Shown here piece by piece: positions 56,822 through 64,000 of a stretch of DNA of 64,000 nucleotides. The DNA is from Lophium mytilinum (taxonomy: Eukaryota > Ascomycota > Dothideomycetes > Mytilinidiales > Mytilinidiaceae), in contig MU004185.1 of NCBI GenBank assembly GCA_010093605.1, positions 1,633,334 to 1,697,333 on the forward strand. The letters run 5' to 3'. How positions within the stretch are numbered: position 1 is the stretch's first letter; the number at the start of each line of letters is the position of its first letter. The position numbers were made by a program, and so were the translations under genes. The notes beneath the pieces were generated by a model. The model did not search any database. It was not told the origin of the DNA and worked only from the letters and a program-made list of their open reading frames with translations.

Positions 56822-58616
56822 TCAAGAGCCCTTCAGCAATCTACCTCCATACCCACCCTCTTCATCTTTCCACCGTCCAAGACTCACATCATACTCGCTT
56901 ACCAGCACCCTCTCCTCTATACCCACCGTTCTTCTTTTACAGAACACCAAGATTCTATCCATTGGCGCCCCCTCCAGAAGTACCTCCACCTCCCTCAACC
57001 TATACTCCTGTGGCAACGTCTCCATCTCCAAATCCAGTTCTTTGATCTCACTCTCAAGCTCAGCTTCATCCCCCATATCCACACCCTCATAGAAGCCCCT
57101 CTCTTCGACCTCCATAACCTTCCTTGCTACGCAAGCAGCCGTAATAGAGTCCCAAAGCCCTTCGCGATGGAAGGTCTGTTCAAGCAAGCGGACCGCCCGG
57201 AGCCTGATTGGGTGCACGCGACACTTGATCGCAACAAAGTACAATGGCGCAACCCAGCCAACATCGACGATAGAGTTCGTCATATTCACGTATTGGCCCG
57301 GCAGCTTCGGCGCGGCGTTCCCACGCGAGGGTTCAGGAGTGCCGAAATACAACGTCCCGGCATGCTGCAGCAGGAGTCGGAACCGGGGCGTCTGGACATC
57401 GAAGATTGATTCGTCGTCTGGTTGTAGGCAGGTGGCCGCCATGATAGTTGCCATGGTGTGGTAGAGTTGCAGGAGTCTGTAGACTTTTTCTTCGTCTCCG
57501 GAGCGGGCCTTGTGGTTGAAGAGTTCGTGCTTGTGGTGCCACTGCGTAAGTTCTATTTCGATGCATACTTGGGATTCGAGGAGCGTGAGCGGAGTGTGGA
57601 GGGCTTCGATCGGAGCAGCGACGTGCTGGCGAGCTTGGTGGGTTAGGTGGAAGATCTGGTTTAGCAGCCGCTCTAATTCCTGCCAGGCGTCGTTGATAGA
57701 TCCGAAGTCTTTGGCGAGATGATCGGGCCCTGTACTTTGTAAAATGAGGCAATCCTGAGCTGGGCCCTGAGATAAGAGACTTGGGTGCTGATACGTGTAC
57801 TTAAACAGCTCAACCTGGAGCCGTAGCCGAGAGAATGCGGAGATAATCCAGTCGTCCGTAGACTCCCTCGAAGTCCGAACTCGAGGTGTTCCATCCTCCC
57901 CAGCGGAAAGAACCTCCATCTGCTGCAGTACCTTGAGCCCGCTCATCAGATGAAGCTGCGCAGCACTAAAATGCCCTCTTAGCAATTCGAGACATACGAA
58001 AACAACACACGTGATCAGCGCGACGCGAGAAGAGGCTCTATCGTTAAGTTCGAAATGCGGTCGGAGATGCTTTATAGCTTTGCTATAGTGCTGTAACGTA
58101 ATATGCTCTTGATGGTCTGCGCTTTTGACGATGCCGCCCTTGTGCACAGCACTTAGAGCCAGAACAGCATGGAGGATCGCTGGCTCATTCAGGGTCGCTT
58201 GGAATAGCAACGTCGTCCAGAAATTAGAGATGAAGCTTCCAGGAAGTTTGGGGGCGGTGCGGTGGGTGAACCATTCAAGGTAGCCGGTATCCTCTTTACC
58301 TGTTACGAGGAGAGACAAGGGCGCATGCGGTCGGGGGATGATAGCACTAGAATATCCATTCAAATTAGGGGCTTTCTGAGGTTGCCGGTTTCCATAGTAG
58401 TTTCCACCACCTCCCCAGATCCCATACCCATCACAGACGCGGCCAGTGGAGATGCATCGCTCACAGGCAGGGCGGCCTTCATCGCATTTGACTTTTCGAA
58501 TCCTGGCGGCTGATTAGCTTCGATCGCTTGACTTTACATGGCAAGAAGACTCACTTGCAAGTGCGGCAGCCGGATTTGGCTTTGCGTTTACCTGGGCGAC
58601 GAGTGCGAGAGTCCAT
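56822..58616 (-). CDS. Zn2Cys6 transcription factor, likely cluster regulator
   Basis: Two exons (58616-58555, 58502-56822) give 580 residues. The binuclear zinc cluster spans the intron: KAKSGCRTCK joined to IRKVKCDEGRPACERC, then CDGYG, with six cysteines. Basic residues (RRPGKRKAK) precede it and may act in nuclear import. The middle part (YLEWFTHRTAPKLPGSFISN through ILHAVLALSAVHKG) is the fungal-specific transcription factor domain typical of regulators in secondary-metabolite clusters. It lies tail to tail with the hydrolase gene and head to head with the aldo-keto reductase gene. Control of the cluster is inferred from position; two palindromic CCG/CGG sites stand in its own promoter. 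Confidence 0.9.
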
Positions 58617-58661
58617 GGTGGAGTGAGAGGGGGGAGTAAGCCCCTTAAGTATCCACGATTC

Positions 58662-58675
58662 GATCCGCTCGGATC
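58662..58675. promoter_or_regulatory. palindrome GATCCG-CT-CGGATC, candidate operator
   Basis: A perfect 6-bp inverted repeat with a 2-bp spacer, 46 bp upstream of the regulator's start codon. It contains everted CCG/CGG triplets as bound by Zn2Cys6 dimers. A similar ATCCG/CGGAT palindrome lies at 58935-58945 in the same divergent promoter. Confidence 0.4.
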
Positions 58676-58934
58676 CTCTGCCATCTGATTGGCCGGGTCC
58701 TAACTAGGGGCATCGACCCAAGGGAACTCCACCCAACACCATAAGCACCTGGAAGCAGCGCTGCTTGCGATATCTCTTAGCACTGTGCCACTATGTTCCT
58801 GCCTCTGACGCTTATACTAATTTCATTTGATTGCTCGGGATCTATGTATAGTTATTGGCCCGTTAGTCTGGCCCCTCTGGGCCACTTTTCCAACTCCAAC
58901 GGAGTTAAAGAAACCTCCTAGCCGTAAAGGTGGA

Positions 58935-58945
58935 ATCCGACGGAT
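58935..58945. promoter_or_regulatory. palindrome ATCCG-A-CGGAT, candidate operator
   Basis: A perfect 5-bp inverted repeat with a single central base, 151 bp before the aldo-keto reductase start codon. It shares the ATCCG/CGGAT arms with the site at 58662-58675, with one base less between them. Confidence 0.38.
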
Positions 58946-59095
58946 ATGTAGAACCTTACAGCAAACATATAGTTCAACTGTTGGTAAATAGCTTGAGCTA
59001 TAAAGCGCTGACTCCCATCGTCTCTGGAAATATTCAGAGAGCAATCTCATAGTCTTTTACCCTTCCGCCAAATCTTACACATACCTCAAGTCAAT

Positions 59096-60296
59096 ATGCC
59101 TGTCAAACTCGTTCCACTTGGCAAGAATGGCCCTAGCGTGCCTCAACTGGGCTTCGGCCTCATGGGCATGTCGTATGATTCCTACGGCTCCATCCCCAGC
59201 GACGAAGAACGCTTCGCCATCCTCGACCGCGCCTACGAGCTAGGCGCGAGGTTCTGGGATAGCTCTGAGTAAGCCCTTCCCTCCCTCTCGTCTCATCAAC
59301 CCAGACAGGTACACACACATGCTGACTATGTAAAACTCTTAGTCTATACGGCGACAACGAAGTCCTCCTCGCAAAATGGTTTAAGCGAACTGGCAAGCGC
59401 TCCGAGATCTTCCTCGCCACCAAATTCGGCTTCGTCAAAGGTAGCCCGAGCTACGCGGTCAACAGCTCCGGCGAGTACTGCAAGACAGCGTGTGCAGAGA
59501 GTTTGAGATTGCTGGAGATCGACTATATTGATCTGTACTACATGCATCATGCAAACCCCAAGACGCCGATTGAGGAGACGATGCGCGCGTTGGTGGAACT
59601 GAAGGCGTGAGTCTGACTAATTTGACTTCTTCATTTCTCCTCGCGTGGTCACTTGGTCGAGACCCTCAAGTTGCGCTTGCACTTGCTAACACCGGAATCT
59701 TTAGGGAGGGCAAAATCAAGCACATCGGGCTGTCAGCCGTCTCGTCTGCCACACTGCGCCGCGCAGTTGCAATCGGACCTGTCGACGCGGTACAGGTAGA
59801 TTACTCGCCGTTTGTACTAGAGATCGAGAGCGACGTAGGCACCAACATCCTATCTACCTGCCGCGAACTCGGTATCGCGGTTGTCGCTGCCATGCCCCTG
59901 GGCCGCGGTATGATTACCTCCACTTTCGCGGCTGGTAAGCCAACCGGCGATGAGAAAGACAAACGGCCGGTTGTCATGCCGCGGTTCCAAGAGGGCAATC
60001 GCGCGAAAAACATTCAGGTTGTCAGCCAATTCCAGGCGGTGGCTGAGAAGAGGGGATGTACGGTGGCTCAGCTAGCGCTCGCATGGTTGCTCAAACAGGG
60101 TGACGACGTGATTCCGATCCCGGGAACGAAAAGGTTGAAGTATCTGGAGGAGAATTGGGCTGCAGTTGATATAAAGCTCTCGGATGAAGACGAAAAGGAG
60201 ATCAGACGCTTCTTAGAGACGGCCGACATCGCAGGGACCGCGCTACCACCGGCATTTGCGAATCACGCGTACGTTGACACTGCGGAAGAGTCGTGA
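59096..60296 (+). CDS. aldo-keto reductase
   Basis: Three exons (59096-59268, 59343-59606, 59705-60296) give 342 residues of an NADPH-dependent aldo-keto reductase resembling the AKR13 (YakC-like) group. The catalytic tetrad is visible: Asp and Tyr in FWDSSDLYGDNE (across the first intron), Lys in FLATKFGF, His in YYMHHANPKTP. The cofactor end shows IPIPGTKRLKYLEEN. It shares a 479-bp divergent promoter with the Zn2Cys6 gene, so it may reduce a carbonyl in the polyketide product or detoxify it. Independent housekeeping use is equally possible. Confidence 0.9.
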
Positions 60297-60404
60297 AATT
60301 GAGTCGCGAAAGTAAGTGTCTTGGAAGTATGGAATGGATGTCGCGTCAATAAACTGTTGCTAGTGGGAAGAGTGCGAGAGTCTGTGGCCTACAGGACACA
60401 AGCC

Positions 60405-62358
60405 TCAAGCTAAAATAACAGTCTCCATCTGAGCTTTCCCTTGCCGCACAAACCGCTGCAGTTCTTCCTCTCTCTCGCTATGGCTCGTGCTGCTGATGTT
60501 CCCCCACCAATTTAATTTGCGCAGCTGCTCGAAAGGCACCCAGCAAATTCCGATTCGGCGGAAAGCCAGGCCTACCTTGAGTTCAGAGATGCGGGTAAGT
60601 ATCAAGGCCTGCATTCGACTTTCGTCGGAATACAGTAATAGAAGGAACGTGTTTGGGGGAAGTTCTACTTCTTCGTGATCGAACGTAGCAGGAACGACGT
60701 ATCTTGTCCCATTTTGCAGCTTCACGGCGAGATTGACGCCCGAAACATCGTCTTTGATGAGGCGGACTCCTTCGATAAGTGGCGCAGTGAGCATAACCCA
60801 GGCGTCCTCAATCGCACCATATGGGTCTGAACTCCCCACTCGAAGGGTCTGGTTGTGGGCAACGTATTTGCAAAGACGTCCGCCCATGATGCCTTTGGAA
60901 GCAGCACGGTACCAGATCGGTCCCTGAGATGCCGCCCAAGAAAATGAAGGAGCAATGTGAGTTTTCCTTTTGATCTTTCTGAATATGTATGGGCCATTGC
61001 GTTTCGGATACCAGAGCAAGCTGTTACACAGTTGACTATCGTTCACCCAGATGCCTGCACAGTAGGTGAGGCCGCTGGTTTGGGCTACGGTCTTGGCGAC
61101 ACCAGAGATGGCAGGCAGCGTGTCGGATTCGTATGTGATGGCGCAATCGGTAAAACTCTCCACAATGTCATACCATGGAAGGGAGCGCGGGGGCTCGGCT
61201 AGGTTGGACCTCATTTCGAGCTGTGTGTCCTCTGATTTCGCCATGCCGTTGCACTCCCAGAATGTTTGAGCCGATCCAAAAAGGATTTTGCGTCGAGAGA
61301 GGTAGCGCTCTTGGATGACCCATGCTCTTCTGGATAGAGGTTCTGGATGCGAATCGGCAGCGCGTGAAGTGCTATTCTCATAGTAGTCTCGAAGCACGAG
61401 ATACAGCTTCGTTTCCTGGCCGGAGCGGTTGGGCTCTTGCTTAGTGACATAGATCTCGTGCCTAAGTGACAGAAAGCCGTCGACAGCGGATGATGCCCTG
61501 GATGCGGAAATGGTGATATCAGCGTTGCTGTATACTGAAGACATGGTTGCCGATTCCCTTAGCCAGTCGGCTGGGACATCCTGTATGATGCAGAGAGAAT
61601 CTATCCACAAATGACGTTTCCCCAGAAGTCGTGTGACTTCAATAGCATCCTCAAAAGTCTGGGGCAGGGAGGACGCAGGGATATCGACTTGAAACTGCGA
61701 GATATTGGATGAAGTGGTAACCAGGGGCTTTGACGGTCCCCAGCAATGGCTTAGTGCAACATAACTGGCTTCTACAGCTTCTATATCTGTAGAAAGTACA
61801 AGTCGAGTTTGCTTAGATGAAGCCACACCGACATCTAAGAGTCTTGTTGGTAGAAATGTCGAGTCTGGCTTCTTGCATTGGGAATGGCCTTGATCGCATT
61901 CATGGATCCAGTCCCGCATACGACGGAGAGATTTAGCAGATGAAGGGTTCGCATCAACAAGCGCATCTGATACGCATTATGAGCTTGATTAAGAATAACT
62001 TCAGAGATGAGGAAAGTCGCTGAGCACGGCCATACCCACCTTCGGTTGTCCATACCATCCAGGAAATCAAGGTCCACCCAGGATTGCTAATGAATGAGAG
62101 TCTGCGGTGGTTGCCATCTTTACGGAGAGAGACGATGATGGAGGCTTTGTTGTCATCCCCTAGATCGTCGTGTTGGCGACTTGCTTTTTCTAAGAGAGCG
62201 TCTTTTGTAAGGCGGCAGATATCACATGACAACGCTGACTTAAAAAATTCTGACTGAGGTATAGTGCAAAGGTCTTGGAGATCCCCATCTCCTAGATTAT
62301 CTAAAGCTTGGCTGAGTTGAAGATCGCTACACCTGTCACACAGTAGTGCTGACACCAT
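60405..62358 (-). CDS. HET-domain protein
   Basis: Two exons (62358-62040, 61966-60405) give 626 residues. The N-terminus holds paired cysteines (LLCDRCSDLQL...CDICRL). The HET domain follows at about residues 170-320: YVALSHCWGPSKPLVTTSSN, then FEDAIEVTRLLGKRHLWIDS with LCIIQD, and SRRAWVIQERYLSRRKILF. This is the canonical long fungal HET layout. Family members act in incompatibility-type cell death; this one is uncharacterised. The ATG at 62358 is the first in frame. It differs in architecture from the HET protein at 40703-42550, so the two are not a recent duplication. Confidence 0.9.
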
Positions 62359-63150
62359 GCTGTCACGGAGAGAAGGCCGGCCACGCGAAGGAACTGTTGC
62401 CCCAGTATAGGTGGTCAACAACAGTAGAGAACTGGGAATAGCGGTATAAGCGCTCGTAACATTTAGTCTGATAGATTGTTTGTTTCGCGACGGGACGAAT
62501 AGAAAGCGTCTCGGAGAAGCAGGCTGAAGGAGGTTGTTCAGCTTGGATTACGTACGCAGCCTCAAAACTCAGCAAGCTCATCGCCAAGTGAAAGCTTAAC
62601 CCAGCCTTCCGCGGCCCCCAGCCACAGTGCCACGAATCTCCAGCTGGGCGGAAACCATGCAAGGAGGCTACGCTGTGGTTGTGGCAACGTATCGTCACCT
62701 AGACGCTGTATAATAACAGCGACGGGGTAGTGTTTTGGCAGTGCAGCATGGCCACACTGGTGGCACGCTACGGGTATCAGAAGACGGTGTGTATAATTGA
62801 CGCGTAATGGGATAGTCGACTTTGGCCAATTGTGACGTGGTGATGGCCTTTGTGTGGCTTAGTAGGGCCGACCTAGCCGCGCCCAGAAGCACGCCCCCGC
62901 CGATTCCTCTACCTACCCTTGCTGTCGCATTCCTCGACTCCTCTTTTAACTTCAGCTCTTCGCGCTTCTACACCTCACTCACCCTCTGATTGACCACTCC
63001 GCGCATCTGCTTGTAGGTGTTTATTGACCGTCTAATTACAAAGACAACAGATACTGACAAAGGACAAGCGCCCAAACACCAGAAACCGCCGTCACTCTAC
63101 GACCTCCGTCACCGCCAACCTCCTCGACACCAACCCAATACCTCCACACA
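62359..63150. other. divergent intergenic region
   Basis: About 790 bp between the HET gene (minus) and the CYSTM gene (plus). The right part is C- and pyrimidine-rich, as in promoters of strongly expressed fungal genes. No gene is seen. Confidence 0.45.
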
Positions 63151-63674
63151 ATGTCTGCGAACAACTACTACCAAGGTCAGGGTCAGCCCCAGTACCCGCC
63201 CCAGAGGTAGGCCTCCACCACTGCCCATCAATCTCCAAGAGTTATCGCAGGTAGCTAACTTGCCATCAGCTACGGACCACCCCAGGGCGGCTACCCTCCA
63301 CAGGGCTACCCACAGCAGGGCTACCCTCCTCAGGGCGGATACCCACCACAGCAGGTACTTTCCCCTCTAGTTTTCCCGTAATACTAGTCGTAGGCAAAGC
63401 AACTGACAAGAGATAGATGCAATACCAGCAAGGTCCTCCTCAGCAAGCGCCACGCCAGAAGAAGGATCGCGGATGCTTGGGCGCATGGTGAGTGAAATCC
63501 TCTATCATTCAACTCAATTACCGCATCCCCCAAGCCTATGACAATCAAAGAATCTAAGAACATCACTGACGTAATACGTCTGTAACCAGTCTCGCCGCCC
63601 TCTGCTGCTGCTTCGTCTGCGAAGAAGGCTGTGAATGCTGCGCCGACTGCTGCGAGTGCTGTCTCGAGTGCTAG
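63151..63674 (+). CDS. small CYSTM-type protein, Gln/Pro/Gly repeat
   Basis: Four short exons (63151-63206, 63270-63354, 63417-63487, 63590-63674) give 98 residues. The N-terminal half is a run of YPPQGG-like repeats (GYPPQGYPQQGYPPQ). The C-terminal half is a cysteine-rich membrane module: CLGACLAALCCCFVCEEGCE followed by CCADCCECCLEC. This is the layout of CYSTM proteins, small stress-linked proteins that sit in the plasma membrane through the cysteine-rich end. Each exon is too short to stand out as an open frame. The biological role is inferred from the family only. Confidence 0.85.
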
Positions 63675-64000
63675 AACCCTCCTCCGAACTCGGCTATCCA
63701 CAAACCCGATTCACCCAATTTTCACAGCTTCAGCGCTTATACTACCCGCGTTGCGGCACGAACCCAATACCTGAACTGGACTGCGCCTTCTGTACATTCA
63801 CACCACTTTGCTTAGCTGCTTGCGAGACGATACGAGAGTAGGAAGGATGGATACGAGGGCTCCTGATGTTCGATACCCCACTGGATAGAGCATCATGGAA
63901 TCGATAACGAGCATATAAACGGCTGGGCCCTGTCTGGCGGAGTCTCTTTTACTCTTGCTCTGTGTTTGATTAGGCGACGTAGGCAGTCGGGTTTACTTTC
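63675..64000. other. 3' flank to window end
   Basis: 3' UTR and downstream sequence of the CYSTM gene. No further gene can be supported before the window ends. Confidence 0.4.

Noticed and set aside
58655-58680. Possible tRNA B-box (TTCGATCC)
   Set aside because: No matching A-box or cloverleaf could be drawn; the sequence is better explained by the CCG/CGG palindrome.

Overview
The window is nuclear DNA of a filamentous ascomycete (Pezizomycotina; a Dothideomycete is my best guess, which the sequence alone does not prove). The signs are compact genes on both strands, introns of about 45-80 bp with GT...AG ends and CTAAC-like branch sites, HET-domain proteins, Zn2Cys6 regulators, fungal RBR ligases and a highly reducing polyketide synthase (HR-PKS). 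I model 26 protein genes, one of them a short doubtful ORF, one gene of unknown function interrupted by two in-frame TAG codons, and one truncated kinase relic. I saw no rRNA, convincing tRNA or CRISPR.

Layout. 0-5 kb: two RBR-type E3 ubiquitin ligase genes around an unknown gene, with two copies of a 227-bp TA-flanked MITE, one forming the 3' end of the second ligase gene. 6.6-9.5 kb: a Zn2Cys6 regulator. 10.9-13.9 kb: an AlkB-type dioxygenase and a one-pass membrane protein. 14.4-19.4 kb: a short-chain dehydrogenase, a small beta-carbonic anhydrase split over five exons, and a secreted oxalate decarboxylase-like bicupin. 21.3-27.8 kb: a secreted SBP56-like protein and a SulP sulfate permease. 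28.4-36.5 kb: an F-box protein, a small membrane protein, an SGNH-like hydrolase with an altered catalytic block, and a C2H2 zinc-finger protein. 36.7-44.8 kb: the TAG-interrupted gene, a SurE-like phosphatase, a HET protein, a MAK32-like PfkB protein with one in-frame TAG, and the C-terminal half of a nucleoside monophosphate kinase. 45-46 kb: an unusual aquaporin. 46.8-60.3 kb: the polyketide cluster. 60.4-64 kb: a second HET protein and a small CYSTM protein.

The cluster is the clearest functional unit. An apparently complete 2,608-residue HR-PKS (KS-AT-DH-MT-ER-KR-ACP, no release domain) shares a divergent promoter with an FSH1/LovG-type hydrolase, which could supply the missing chain release. 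A Zn2Cys6 regulator and an aldo-keto reductase share a second divergent promoter that holds two ATCCG-N1/2-CGGAT palindromes. HET genes lie on both sides of this block.

Two patterns cut across genes. At least six GC-rich genes change, going 5' to 3', from C-ending to G-ending codons, whichever strand they are on. And two otherwise coherent reading frames contain in-frame stops that are all TAG (three in total).
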